Shown piece by piece: positions 51,741 through 60,750 of a stretch of 62,396 nt of DNA. A program made the position numbers and the translations under genes. Every line of letters starts with the position of its first letter. The stretch's first letter is position 1. The DNA lies in NCBI GenBank assembly GCA_009773755.1, contig WSZJ01000021.1, positions 4,399 to 66,794 of the forward strand, read 5' to 3'. The stretch is from Planctomycetota bacterium (lineage in GTDB: Bacteria > Planctomycetota > MHYJ01 > WSZJ01). Below the pieces are notes generated by a model. It was given only the letters and a program-made list of their open reading frames with translations. It was not told the DNA's origin and made no database searches.

Positions 51741-54383
51741 ATGAACCGAGTCCTCGCGCTGTTTCTCCTTCTCGCCGGCTCCGCATTCGCCGATCACGAG
51801 ACCGCCGTGCGGCTCGTGAAGGAATCGCTGGAAGCGAGCAAGCAGAACGACATGTATCGGGCGGAGGAACTCGCGACGCAGGCAATCGCGGCGGACCCGG
51901 GGTGGGCCGAGGGGTGGATGATGCGGGCGTACGTGAAGATGGCGCCTGTGAAGCGACTTTCGGCGCTGATCGACATCAATACGGCGATCGACATCGAGAA
52001 GAACGGGACGCCGCGCAACGAGCCGCTGGAGCACCAGTGCCTGAACATCCGGGGGCAGGCGCTGCGGTACCTCGACCGCTTTCCCGAGGCGCTCGAACAG
52101 GCGGAGGCGGTGCTGGCGCGTTGGCCCGGAGATACCTGGGCGACGGGGACGCGGTCGGGATCGCTGGTGGGGCTGGGTGCGGTGGACGAAGGAATTGCAG
52201 GGTTTGAGAAACTGATGACGGCGCAGCCGAGGGAAGCGTCGGCGCTGCCGGAGGCGAGGAATCTGACCGGCGACTGGGCGCGCTCCATTTCGGACGCTGA
52301 TGCGATCATTGCGGCGTACAAGAACGCGTTCTCCGCCCGGCGCGGCAAGGCGCAGGCGCTGATCGAGCTGGGCAAGTACGACGAGGCGAGGCAGATCGGC
52401 GACGAGGTGGCGAAGAACTTCCCGTCGCACTGGATCGTAACGGCGGTGAGCGCGCTCCTGGCAGGCACACCGGAGTACAAGGCCGGATTCGACCCCGACA
52501 AGTCCGTCGGCCTGCTGGAATCGCTCATCCGCGACCAGAGCGGCGCGACGGCCCCGGAAATTCTCGATGTTCTCGCGCGGACCCTCGTGCTCGCCGAGCG
52601 GTACTCCGACGCCGTCGCCCTCTTCACGACTCGCTTCCCGGCCCGCGGCTTCTGGCACCAGTGGTGGCTCGGCGTCTCCCTCTGGAAACTTGAGCGCTTC
52701 AGCGACGCCCGCATCGCATTCACGCAGGCGCGACGGCTCAACCCGTACATGACGGTGCATGCGAAGCGGTTTCCCGGGCTCGACCAGTTCCTGGCGCCGA
52801 CGGAGCGCGACATCGCGGCGGAACGGAAAGCGGGGTCGTCGGAATCGAAGCTCGGCTTCGAGCTGGCGACGCACCTGTTCACCGTCGCCGAAATCGAAAC
52901 GCTCGTGCGCCGCTTCCAGTTCGCCCGCGCCGCCGCGGAATACGAAAAGCTGCAGCCGACGCTCTTGTCGCCGGTGCGCAAGGCCGAGGTGACCGCGCGC
53001 CTCGAGGAAGTCAGGGGCATGGCGGGCGCGCTCGACAAGCTCGTCGCCGCCGTGAACGCGAAATCCGGCGCGATCAGGATCAAGGCAGGAAAATCCGACC
53101 TCACGCTGACGCGCGCCGACGACCGGGCGTTCGATTTCACGATCACGGGCGGCAGCGGCAAGTTCCCGTGGGCGTACGTCGCGCCCCTCGACTTCTTCAA
53201 GCTCGCCAACGCTCAGTCCCTCGCGCCGAAGGAACGCTTCGCCCTCGGCGTCCTCCTCTGGGACATCGGCGAGGATGCGGAAGCGCAGAAGACGCTCGGC
53301 GACCCCTCCGCGAAAGACCTGAAGGAGCGCGTTGACGCCGTCGTCGCGCGGAAGCGCGGGATCGAGGCGCCGAAGGGCGGCTTCGTCCTGCACAAGGGCC
53401 GATTCGTGACGCCGGAGGAAAAAACAAACCTCGAGAAGGGTCTCGTGCGCTTCCAGGGCCAGTGGGTCACGACCGGCGATCGCGAGAAACTCGCGAAGGG
53501 GCTGATCCAGGTCTCCGGCAAGTGGGTTTCGGGCGAGGAGAAGAAGCTCCTCGCAATGGGCTTCCGCAAGTTCAAGGACCAGTGGATGAGCGCGGAGGAC
53601 TACAGCGCGCTGCGCGGCAAGTGGGACAACGCGTTCGAGGAGGACACGGCGCACTACAGGATCCGCTCGAACGAATCGGAGGAATTTACGAAGCAGCTCG
53701 CGAAGCTCGTCGAAGTCGCCTACGGCGAATACCGGACGTTCTACGGCGGCCGCGAGCCGAAGATCGCCGCGAAGGAGAAGATGACGCTGTACGCCTTCCG
53801 CACCTACGAGGACTACCGCCGCTACTGCACCGACAAGAAAGCCGACGCCCAACTCAACGCCGCCGGCTTCGCCTCGTCGGATTCCAACGTCGTCGTCGGC
53901 TGGAACAAGACCGGCAACGTCCAGCTCTTCTACCAGACGATGGTCCACGAAGCCGCGCACCTCTACTACTACCGGATCTGCACCCCGTCGGGCTGCCCGT
54001 CCTGGCACGCCGAGGCCATGGCCACCTACTTCGAAGGCTTCGAGCCCGCCGGCGACTCGTGGCGCTTCACCTTCGTCAGCGATTCGCGCCTGCCCTACGT
54101 GCGCGACGCGATGAAGGCGGGAACGCACATTCCGCTCAAGGACCTCCTCGCCGGAGACGCCGGCGCGCTCATCAACAGCGACGCTTCCAAGGCGATCCTC
54201 TTTTACGCGGAGTGCTGGTCGCTTAACTACTACCTGACACAGACGAGCGACGCTCCGTCGAAGGCGGCCTACGCCGAGTACCGCAAGTCGGCGGAGTCCG
54301 GCAAGAGCGATCCTATGTCGAAGTTCTTCACCGACATGGACAAGCTGGAGAAGGACTGGCTGGCGTTCGTAAAGGGGCTATGA
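51741..54383 (+). CDS. Secreted TPR protein with DUF1570-like HExxH domain
   Basis: 880 residues. A signal peptide (1-17), then about 480 residues of TPR-like helices (AEGWMMRAYVKMAPVKRLSA), then GKW-type repeats (KGRFVTPEEK, QGQWVTTGDR, SGKWVSGEEK, KDQWMSAEDY). The C-terminal peptidase-like domain has HEAAH at 736-740 and SWHAEAMATYFEGFE. It has the same order of repeat and catalytic domain as the pair at 5229-8277, so it is a third paralogue with a larger N-terminus. It is the last of a three-gene run with the C25 peptidase. Confidence 0.75.
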   Translation: MNRVLALFLLLAGSAFADHETAVRLVKESLEASKQNDMYRAEELATQAIAADPGWAEGWMMRAYVKMAPVKRLSALIDINTAIDIEKNGTPRNEPLEHQCLNIRGQALRYLDRFPEALEQAEAVLARWPGDTWATGTRSGSLVGLGAVDEGIAGFEKLMTAQPREASALPEARNLTGDWARSISDADAIIAAYKNAFSARRGKAQALIELGKYDEARQIGDEVAKNFPSHWIVTAVSALLAGTPEYKAGFDPDKSVGLLESLIRDQSGATAPEILDVLARTLVLAERYSDAVALFTTRFPARGFWHQWWLGVSLWKLERFSDARIAFTQARRLNPYMTVHAKRFPGLDQFLAPTERDIAAERKAGSSESKLGFELATHLFTVAEIETLVRRFQFARAAAEYEKLQPTLLSPVRKAEVTARLEEVRGMAGALDKLVAAVNAKSGAIRIKAGKSDLTLTRADDRAFDFTITGGSGKFPWAYVAPLDFFKLANAQSLAPKERFALGVLLWDIGEDAEAQKTLGDPSAKDLKERVDAVVARKRGIEAPKGGFVLHKGRFVTPEEKTNLEKGLVRFQGQWVTTGDREKLAKGLIQVSGKWVSGEEKKLLAMGFRKFKDQWMSAEDYSALRGKWDNAFEEDTAHYRIRSNESEEFTKQLAKLVEVAYGEYRTFYGGREPKIAAKEKMTLYAFRTYEDYRRYCTDKKADAQLNAAGFASSDSNVVVGWNKTGNVQLFYQTMVHEAAHLYYYRICTPSGCPSWHAEAMATYFEGFEPAGDSWRFTFVSDSRLPYVRDAMKAGTHIPLKDLLAGDAGALINSDASKAILFYAECWSLNYYLTQTSDAPSKAAYAEYRKSAESGKSDPMSKFFTDMDKLEKDWLAFVKGL

Positions 54384-54394
54384 CCGCGGGGCCT

Positions 54395-54508
54395 TCACTT
54401 CATCGCATTGATGAGCGAAACGAACGGGGCGAACAGGGCCAGGTGCACGAGCGGCGGGTCCTGCGGCTCCAACTCGACACCGGGCGCAAAGGCGGGGTCC
54501 TGATTCAT
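54395..54508 (-). CDS. Possible very small protein
   Basis: 37 residues beginning MNQDPAFAPGVELEP and ending SLINAMK, with AGGAAC ahead of the ATG. It is the only coding hint in the 283-base gap 54384-54666. No family, so it could be chance. Confidence 0.25.
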   Translation of the reverse strand: MNQDPAFAPGVELEPQDPPLVHLALFAPFVSLINAMK

Positions 54509-54666
54509 GTAAAGTTCCTGGAATAATGTTCACCGCATGATGCAGGATCGCGGAGTGTGGGTACAGTAGCGCCCGATGCGGTGCCGTGACTTACCGCACC
54601 AGCGCAACGCCTCGCGCTGCACGCGGGGGAACTGAAGGGGCATGATTCTCATTGGAGGTCCGAGCC

Positions 54667-55020
54667 ATGACCCACACTGTGACGGAACGATGCGTGAATT
54701 GCCGCTACACGGACTGCGTGGCCGTCTGCCCGGTGAATTGCTTCTGGGAAGTCAAGGACCCGGCCATGCTGGTGATCGACCCCGGTACCTGCATCGACTG
54801 CGGACTGTGCATCCCGGAGTGTCCCGTGCACGCGATCTACCCGGAAGCGGACGTCCCAGAGCCGTACAAGCCGTGGACCGAAAGGAATCTCGCGCTGTTT
54901 GAGGCCGGGACCAATGTCACCCAGAAGACGGAACCTCTGCCCACAGCGATCCCGCTGGAGGAGGTCCAGAAACGCGAGAGTGCCAACGGGTGGCAGGTGG
55001 AAGAACCCCCCGGGACCTAG
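54667..55020 (+). CDS. Seven-iron or 2[4Fe-4S] ferredoxin, FdxA-like
   Basis: 117 residues. Cluster motifs: the first has CVNCRYTDCVAVCPVNCF, which mixes the CxxxxxxCxxxCP pattern of seven-iron ferredoxins with an extra Cys; the second is CIDCGLCIPECPVHAIYPE. A C-terminal extension of about 50 residues (WTERNLALFEAGTNVTQK) is typical of FdxA. It is a small soluble electron carrier; no obvious partner enzyme lies nearby. GGAGGTCCGAGCC precedes the ATG. Confidence 0.9.
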   Translation: MTHTVTERCVNCRYTDCVAVCPVNCFWEVKDPAMLVIDPGTCIDCGLCIPECPVHAIYPEADVPEPYKPWTERNLALFEAGTNVTQKTEPLPTAIPLEEVQKRESANGWQVEEPPGT

Positions 55021-55090
55021 GTAGCTCCTCTCGCGGGCATGGACGTCGAGGCGTGGAAACTCCCTTCGGCCCACGTTTGCTGAGGCACCC

Positions 55091-55567
55091 GTGCGCACTC
55101 CCATCAAGCTGGCCATCGCCGCCGCCGTCGTCATTCCCATCGCCGTCATCTCGTGGGTCCTCCGCGCCCGCAACATCGAAAAGGAGGAAGCCTTCGCCAT
55201 GTACCGGCGCTTCGCCGAGTCTTATCACAAGGACCGCATCACCGACTGCCGTTCCATCTCGGACGGCGCTTCCGTGAAGGATCTCATCGACAAGCGCGAA
55301 GAGCGCCACAACCAGCTCGCCAGTGCCGGCATGCAGGCCTTCGGCCTGCCCTTCGTCACCGCCACGTTTCAGGAGAACTCCGTGACGCGCAATGGCGGCG
55401 AGATGACCTTCAACGCGACGATGACCGTGAGACACGTCATCGCGTCCGGCCTCACGCCGAAAAAGGACATTCCGCACACGGATTACACGCACGACGTCAC
55501 TCTGCGGAAACAGGGAGGGGGGTGGGTCGTGGTTTCCTTCTCCGAAACGGAATCCGAAGCGAAGTGA
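55091..55567 (+). CDS. Single-span membrane or secreted hypothetical protein
   Basis: 158 residues from GTG. An N-terminal hydrophobic segment (5-24, IKLAIAAAVVIPIAVISWVL) anchors a periplasmic alpha/beta domain with ITDCRSISDGASVKDLIDKR and a beta-rich end (GGWVVVSFSETESEAK). The shape is that of NTF2-like or lumazine-binding-like domains. No family claimed. Confidence 0.6.
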   Translation: MRTPIKLAIAAAVVIPIAVISWVLRARNIEKEEAFAMYRRFAESYHKDRITDCRSISDGASVKDLIDKREERHNQLASAGMQAFGLPFVTATFQENSVTRNGGEMTFNATMTVRHVIASGLTPKKDIPHTDYTHDVTLRKQGGGWVVVSFSETESEAK

Positions 55568-55636
55568 GCGTTCGCGGGTCCGGACTCCGTGCAGGACTGT
55601 CCGCCACTGGCATTAACTACATAAATATTTAAGGCC

Positions 55637-55664
55637 TTTATTTGTTTAATCTATTAGGTATAAT
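55637..55664 (+). promoter_or_regulatory. Candidate promoter upstream of 55805
   Basis: TATAAT at 55659-55664 within a distinctly AT-rich stretch (55613-55670); TTTATT 16 bases upstream is a weak -35. It would give a long leader to the gene at 55805. Confidence 0.35.
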
Positions 55665-55804
55665 TCAGGCATCGCAACCAACGGCCGGGATTTCCGGCGG
55701 CTACAGCCGCCTCCCCCGCCGCTCTCCGGGCCCCTCCTTCACGGGACGGACCCGCGCCGATCGAACCCGGCATTCATCATTCGTCATCGAAAGGAGAGAA
55801 CGCG

Positions 55805-56725
55805 ATGAACCGAACTCCCGCCGTACGCCGGACGCGAATAGGAGCCGCCCTCGCGGTTTCCTTCGCCCTGGCCGTCTCAGGCCTCTCAGTCCGGGCGCAG
55901 GAACAGAACCCGGCTCCCGACGCCGGGCAGGTGACCGGATCCGTGGAGGGAATCGTGTCGCTCGATGTCGACGGCGACGGCTCGCACTCCGAGGGCGAAC
56001 CCGTCCTCGCCGGAGTCACCGTCGAATTGCGGGACGGAGAGGGCAACCTCGTCGCCACCACGACGACCAACGCCTCGGGACAGTACTCATTCCAGAACCT
56101 GGGCGGCGGCGCCTACACCGTTTCTGTCCCCAAGTCCACCGCCGCCGGCGACTTCAACGAGAGCCTCGCTTCCTGGTTCTCCGCCCCTTCATGGCAACAG
56201 GCGGCCCAGGTGAACGGCACGGAAGGGGCCTCGTACAACTTCCTGTTCAATCTCAACATCGATCAGATCCTCAACGACCTGAACCCGCAGGATCCCGACG
56301 GCAACGGGTTCAGCTTCAACGGGAACGGGAACACGATCGGGTACTGGAAGCACCAGCTCGAGGTCGCGATCGAAGGAAAGGGAAACGCGCAGGTGAGCGC
56401 CGCGACCATGAAGGGATACCTGGCGGCGATCGAAGCGCTCTATCTGCCGGAACCGTTCAAGTTCCCGGACGGCTTTCAGTCGGCGCTGGACATCCTGGGT
56501 TCCGAGTCGAGCGAAGCGCTGGACCTTCTGCTGAAGCAGCTGCTGGGCACGGAGTTCAACCTGGTCTCCGGCCGCGGCCTCGCGGAGCCCTGGTTCGGCC
56601 TCGAGGGAGTTCTCGTCGCCTGGGGCGAGTATCTCGCAGCGCACTCGAGCCTGTTCTCACGCGAGTTTCTCCTGAAGGCCAAGGACATTTTCGATCTCAT
56701 CAACAACACCGGCAGCTGGTCCTAG
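55805..56725 (+). CDS. Secreted protein with SdrD B-like domain
   Basis: 306 residues, ATG preceded by AAAGGAGAG. A signal peptide (about 1-30) is followed by a calcium-binding type B/CNA-B-like domain (about 45-115) with VSLDVDGDGSHSEGEPVLAG and LVATTTTNASGQYSFQNL. The rest has NTIGYWKHQLEVAIEGKG, a motif common to secreted repeat proteins, and a helical end. It is probably an extracellular or surface protein. No enzyme signature. It stands alone between an AT-rich promoter region and a strong terminator. Confidence 0.7.
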   Translation: MNRTPAVRRTRIGAALAVSFALAVSGLSVRAQEQNPAPDAGQVTGSVEGIVSLDVDGDGSHSEGEPVLAGVTVELRDGEGNLVATTTTNASGQYSFQNLGGGAYTVSVPKSTAAGDFNESLASWFSAPSWQQAAQVNGTEGASYNFLFNLNIDQILNDLNPQDPDGNGFSFNGNGNTIGYWKHQLEVAIEGKGNAQVSAATMKGYLAAIEALYLPEPFKFPDGFQSALDILGSESSEALDLLLKQLLGTEFNLVSGRGLAEPWFGLEGVLVAWGEYLAAHSSLFSREFLLKAKDIFDLINNTGSWS

Positions 56726-56751
56726 AGAGGCGAGTCCGAGCATTGAAGATC

Positions 56752-56784
56752 CCGGCCGGGCCCCAGGCCCGGCCGGTTGTTTTT
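56752..56784 (+). terminator. Rho-independent terminator
   Basis: Perfect 11-bp stem (56752-56762 with 56766-56776), three-base loop, then TTGTTTTT, 27 bases past the stop at 56725. Confidence 0.9.
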
Positions 56785-56825
56785 CGCCGCCGGGATTCCG
56801 GGGCTGCTTGCGCGCGGCGTAGGCT

Positions 56826-57017
56826 ATGCGCACCTCCGTCGGCGCGCTCCTTCGTTCATTCTGGTTGGGCTTGCTTCGACCCTCCATGGAACGCACCATT
56901 GATCCGATGAGGCGGCGCACCCCCGGCAAGAAGTACACCGTCAGCGACGGCCGCCTGGTGCTTCACCTGGAGGCCGCGCCAGCAGCTCCCGAAAGGGACG
57001 CTGGGGAGCCAGAATGA
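56826..57017 (+). pseudogene. Possible truncated HicB-like remnant
   Basis: Open frame of 63 codons. Its middle, KKYTVSDGRLVLHLEAAP, resembles the start of HicB-type antitoxins, but the rest of the domain is missing. It overlaps the end of the opposite-strand DUF5615-like gene. Low confidence. Confidence 0.25.
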
Positions 57018-57255
57018 CGCCGTGATGCGGCGTTCCTCGCTTGGCCCAATCGGCCGCAATGAGCGCAAAGTCCGCCACGTTGTGAGTCAGAAGCGCGCGT
57101 CCTTGCCTCTCGGCTTCGCGCAGAATCGCAACGTCGGTCCAGCCTGAGAGTCCGAGCTGGTTGACATGGACGGCATCGAATCCTCGTTCCCGCAGCGTTG
57201 CCGCGAGCAGCGGCCGCGTGTCCTCGTCCAGCAGGAGCTTGACCTGATCCGCCAC
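56941..57255 (-). CDS. DUF5615 PIN-like putative toxin
   Basis: 104 residues from GTG. The family pattern is clear: KLLLDEDTRPLLAATLRERG at the N-terminus, ERQGRALLTHNVADFALIAA in the middle, and HHGVILAPQRP. Acidic residues in LLLDED and the AD of NVADF are the PIN-like site of a predicted nuclease toxin. It starts one base after the stop of the DUF433 gene, the usual antitoxin partner. Confidence 0.82.
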   Translation of the reverse strand: MADQVKLLLDEDTRPLLAATLRERGFDAVHVNQLGLSGWTDVAILREAERQGRALLTHNVADFALIAADWAKRGTPHHGVILAPQRPFRELLARPPGEAPGGRR

Positions 57256-57256
57256 G

Positions 57257-57538
57257 TCAGACGGAGAGCTTCCTGCGCACCGCCGAAGGCTGCTGTCTCC
57301 GGATCAAGCCGTCGATCTCGCCCTTGTGATCGTGATAATAGGAGAGCGCGTCGTAGACTTGAGCCAGCGTCAAGCGCGTCCATTCCCGGACGATCTCCTC
57401 GGGTGCCATGCCCTGGCGAAGCGCGTATTCGACGACCGAGCGCACGGGAAACCGTGTTCCGCGAATGACTGGCTCGCCGCCGCAAACCGACTTGCGGCGC
57501 GAAATGTAGGGGTGACGGACGTGGAGTGCGCGAGGCAT
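57257..57538 (-). CDS. DUF433 family putative antitoxin
   Basis: 93 residues. The DUF433 core KSVCGGEPVIRGTRFPVRSV and ALRQGMAPEEIVREWTRLTL is clear, ending with a basic tail. DUF433 proteins have a winged-helix-like fold and pair with DUF5615 toxins. Start MPRALHVRHPYISRRKS was preferred over one 24 codons upstream. It should neutralise the adjacent PIN-like protein and repress the pair. Confidence 0.8.
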   Translation of the reverse strand: MPRALHVRHPYISRRKSVCGGEPVIRGTRFPVRSVVEYALRQGMAPEEIVREWTRLTLAQVYDALSYYHDHKGEIDGLIRRQQPSAVRRKLSV

Positions 57539-57672
57539 GAGTCCAATTCTAGCACGCCGGTGGAAGGTGGCGGATCCGAGTTCTGTGCAAGGAGCGCGTG
57601 CAGGGACCATGCGAAACTACAATCTTCTCGAATGAACCGCGAAGACGATGCTCGATTTGATCAGGAGGCGGC

Positions 57673-57846
57673 ATGGCGCGCCTTGATGTTCCTTCTGCGG
57701 ACGAGCGAGCGCGAACTCAGCGCGGCTCGTTCAAGATTTCGTTGGATGAAGTGGGGCCTGGGTTCGTCGTGGCGGCGGTCACGAACCCTCAGGCAGAAGG
57801 CTGGGAGTGCCTTGAATTGGCGGTTTGCACGGCCGCGACGGAGTGA
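57673..57846 (+). CDS. Possible small protein
   Basis: 57 residues, MARLDVPSADERARTQRGSF and onward, with CAGGAGG six bases before the ATG and a small stem (GGAGTG/CACTCC) at its stop. No family. A second overlapping frame from 57631 is also open, so this call is weak. It is the only likely gene in 57539-57991. Confidence 0.3.
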   Translation: MARLDVPSADERARTQRGSFKISLDEVGPGFVVAAVTNPQAEGWECLELAVCTAATE

Positions 57847-57923
57847 GTTGCCGCCACTCCACGACCGCACGTTGTGTCGGGGGCCTTCCTGGATTTGCAA
57901 TCAACCGGCGCGCCTTGCATCAC

Positions 57924-57954
57924 ACAAAAACGGCCCCGGCATTCACCGGGGCCG
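57924..57954 (-). terminator. Rho-independent terminator (minus strand)
   Basis: Perfect nine-base stem CGGCCCCGG/CCGGGGCCG with a six-base loop, followed on the minus strand by TTTTTGTGTG. It ends transcription of the vWA gene, whose stop is at 57992; a GACTCCC repeat lies between them. Confidence 0.88.
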
Positions 57955-57970
57955 TGCAGTGTGCACCAAA

Positions 57971-57990
57971 CTCCCGACTCCCGACTCCCA
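57971..57990. repeat. GACTCCC heptamer repeats
   Basis: Two to three seven-base units (CTCCCGA) between the vWA gene stop and its terminator; same unit as behind pspA. Confidence 0.7.
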
Positions 57991-57991
57991 T

Positions 57992-60181
57992 CTACTTTTT
58001 CTCTTCGACTGCCTTCTTCTTCGCCTCCGCCAGCTCTCCAGCCTTCTTGACGAGTTCCACGAACTCCTTGCGATACCCCTTCGCGTCATCGCCCAGGCCA
58101 GCGACGGCCAGTTCGCGCACCAGCCCGAAGTTCGCCTGCCCCTTGTACTCGCTGTCTCTCAAACACATCGCAAACGCCGCGACGCTCGCCGCGAACTCGA
58201 AGTCCGTGCTCGCCCCGGCCGCGTTTAGCCCGGGATCCGCGAGCGCGAACTCGATCTTGCGGCTCACGTCGCCGTCGGGGGCCTTGTAGCGCAGCTTCAC
58301 CGTGCACAGCTCCGCCGCGGCGGCGCCTTGCACGATCACCTTCGCCGTCTCCTGGTACTTCAGCGCGTCCACGTCCGACGCCGGAACTTCCTGCCCGGCC
58401 GGAATCACCTCGTACAGCGCCGTCACCTGGTGCCCCGCGCCGATCTCGCCCGCGTCCTTCTTGTCGTCGTTGAAGTCCTGCGCCGCCAGCAGCCGGTTCT
58501 CGTACCCGATCAGCCGGTACGCCGCGACCTTCGCCGGGTTGAACTCCACCTGGATCTTCACGTCCTTGGCGATCGTGATCAGCGTCCCCGTCGCCTGCTC
58601 GACCAGCACCTTCTGCGCTTCCTTGAGCGTGTCGATGTACGAAGCGTTCCCGTTCCCCTTGTCCGCCAGCGACTGCATCCGCGCGTCGGCGTAGTTCCCG
58701 CGGCCGAACCCGAGCACCGAGAGGAACACGCCCGTCTTGCGCTTCTCCTCGATCAGCCGGTCGAGGTCGCCCTCGCTCGTGACGCCGACGTTGAAGTCGC
58801 CGTCGGTGCACAGGATCACGCGGTTCACGCCGTCCTTGATGAAGTTGTCCGCCGCGAGCTTGTACGCCAGCTCGATCCCCTGCCCGCCGTTCGTCGAGCC
58901 GCCCGCCTGCAGTTTCCCGATCGCCGCGGAGATCTCCTGCTTCTGCGCGCCCGAGGTCGGCGGCAGCACCAACCCCGCGTTCCCCGCATACACCACCATC
59001 GACACCCTGTCCTGGGGGCGCAGCGTCTCCACGAGCAGCCCCAGCGACGACTGCACCAGCGGCAGCTTTTCCACCGAATTCATCGACCCCGACACGTCCA
59101 CCAGGAACGCCAGGTTCGCCGCCGGCGCTTCACTCAGCTCGATCACCTTCCCCTGCAGCCCGATCCGCACCAGCTGGTGCTTCGGCTCCCACGGCGCCGC
59201 GTGCGCCTCCAGCGCCACCGAGAACGGCTCAACACCGGCCGGCGGCACGTACGCATAGTGGAAGTAGTTCACCAGCTCCTCCAGCCGCACCGAGTCCGGC
59301 GGCGGGAGCTGGCCGCCGGTCAGGAAGCGGCGGACGTTCGCGTAGGAAGCCGTGTCGACGTCGATAGAGAAGGTCGAAAGAGGGGCGTCGAAAGGGCGGT
59401 TGAAGGGGTTGTCGACGAGGGGGTTGTATTCCTCGGTGTTTGAAAAGGGGTCTGGTCCCCAACATGCCTCACCCCCGACGGCGGGTCCCTGTCCCGCGAC
59501 GAATTGTCTGAAGCTCCCACCCTTGGCGACATCGCGGACCTCTTTTCCCGCGATCACGTGTGACTGAAGTTTGCGAAGTTCTTCCAGCGCTTTCCTGCTC
59601 CTGGGCGTTTCTGACATGACCGCGAGCACGGCGGCCTCTCGGCGCTTCTCGTCCGTCGCGGAAGCCCAGCTGCCTCCCGTGTAGTCCGATGACCCTGGAG
59701 GAATCCCGCCCGCGATCAAATCACCCTCTCTAGGCCCGATAACCGGGGCATACACGAGTCTTCCCGGGATATTTCCGTTCGTGCGATTCAGCATCTCGAG
59801 CGAATCAATCTTGCTCTCGAGTTCCCGCTCTCGCTTCGTGGGCCCGAACATTCCGAAGTGCATCGAAACCGCGAACAATCCCGCCGCCGCAACGCTGATC
59901 GGGCCAACCCACCACCAGCGTCGAACTGCTGACGCTCGCGGCGCTGTCACGATGCGCGAAAGGATCGCATCCACGCGCTCCGTAGAGAGCCGCTCTTCCT
60001 TCACCGCGAAGCTCGGCGCGGGGCACGCGCTCACCAGCGCCACCGTCTCCCGGATTGCATCCAGCTCCGCCCGCAGCTCGGCGTCCGCTTCCAGCGCCCG
60101 TTCGATTTCCGCGCGTTCGGCCGGCGTGAGTTCGCCGACCGCGTAGTCCGTCAGCTTGTCGCGCATCTCTTCCCGTGTCAT
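57992..60181 (-). CDS. vWA-domain protein with anti-sigma-like N-terminus
   Basis: 729 residues. The first 50 residues (LTDYAVGELTPAERAEIERA) look like the cytoplasmic part of a zinc-less anti-sigma factor. A membrane span follows near 90-110 (WWWVGPISVAAAGLFAVSMH). The periplasmic part has a vWA-type domain (about 365-540) with MIDAS motif FLVDVSGSMNS, flanked by an N-terminal segment (PLSTFSIDVDTASYANVRRF) and a C-terminal DUF3520-like domain. It overlaps the sigma factor stop (ATGA), so it probably holds that sigma factor and senses an envelope signal. Confidence 0.85.
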   Translation of the reverse strand: MTREEMRDKLTDYAVGELTPAERAEIERALEADAELRAELDAIRETVALVSACPAPSFAVKEERLSTERVDAILSRIVTAPRASAVRRWWWVGPISVAAAGLFAVSMHFGMFGPTKRERELESKIDSLEMLNRTNGNIPGRLVYAPVIGPREGDLIAGGIPPGSSDYTGGSWASATDEKRREAAVLAVMSETPRSRKALEELRKLQSHVIAGKEVRDVAKGGSFRQFVAGQGPAVGGEACWGPDPFSNTEEYNPLVDNPFNRPFDAPLSTFSIDVDTASYANVRRFLTGGQLPPPDSVRLEELVNYFHYAYVPPAGVEPFSVALEAHAAPWEPKHQLVRIGLQGKVIELSEAPAANLAFLVDVSGSMNSVEKLPLVQSSLGLLVETLRPQDRVSMVVYAGNAGLVLPPTSGAQKQEISAAIGKLQAGGSTNGGQGIELAYKLAADNFIKDGVNRVILCTDGDFNVGVTSEGDLDRLIEEKRKTGVFLSVLGFGRGNYADARMQSLADKGNGNASYIDTLKEAQKVLVEQATGTLITIAKDVKIQVEFNPAKVAAYRLIGYENRLLAAQDFNDDKKDAGEIGAGHQVTALYEVIPAGQEVPASDVDALKYQETAKVIVQGAAAAELCTVKLRYKAPDGDVSRKIEFALADPGLNAAGASTDFEFAASVAAFAMCLRDSEYKGQANFGLVRELAVAGLGDDAKGYRKEFVELVKKAGELAEAKKKAVEEKK

Positions 60182-60750
60182 CAGATCACCCTCCTGTTGT
60201 CGTCCCCGACGAGCCCCGCCTCCCGAAGCCGGCCCCCGACGGCCTTGACCGCCTGCCCGAGGTGGTAGCTCACGTTTGTCAGCGTCATTTCGAGTCGTTC
60301 GGCGATCTCGCGGTAGGTCAGGCCTTCCCAGAGCTTGAGGCGCAGGACTTCGCGCTGTTTCTCGGGGAGGCCGGCGACGGCCGCCTGGACGCGGTCGCGC
60401 AGCTCGCCGTCGAGAGCGCGCGCGTCGGCCGGCGCTTGGGCCGGTCGCGGCTCCAGCACCGCAGCGGCCTCGTGTTTCCGTTCCATCCGCGTCTCCTTGC
60501 GTCTCAGGTCGTGGCAGATGTTGCGCGTGACCTGGAGGAGCCAGGGAAAGAGCGCCTTCACGTCCCGCAACCGCGCGCCTTCGCGGAGGACGCGCAGGAA
60601 GGCTTCCTGCACGGCGTCCTGGGCCAGGGCGGCGTCGCCGAGAAGAGCGCTTGCGAACCGGAGGAGTGGAGCTTCGTGGGCGGAGAGCAGCGAAGCGACC
60701 GCGGTGCGGTCACCCGCTGAAAGGCGTTCCACGAGTTCCTGCTCGGTCAT
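60181..60750 (-). CDS. ECF-type RNA polymerase sigma factor
   Basis: 189 residues. Region 2 (about 20-90) has LGDAALAQDAVQEAFLRVLR and LFPWLLQVTRNICHDLRRKE. Region 4 (about 125-180) has LPEKQREVLRLKLWEGLTYR and EIAERLEMTLTNVSYHLGQA. No region 1 or 3. The start MTEQELVERLSAGDR fits the family. Its stop overlaps the ATG of the vWA/anti-sigma-like gene, so they form a sensing pair. Confidence 0.9.
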   Translation of the reverse strand: MTEQELVERLSAGDRTAVASLLSAHEAPLLRFASALLGDAALAQDAVQEAFLRVLREGARLRDVKALFPWLLQVTRNICHDLRRKETRMERKHEAAAVLEPRPAQAPADARALDGELRDRVQAAVAGLPEKQREVLRLKLWEGLTYREIAERLEMTLTNVSYHLGQAVKAVGGRLREAGLVGDDNRRVI

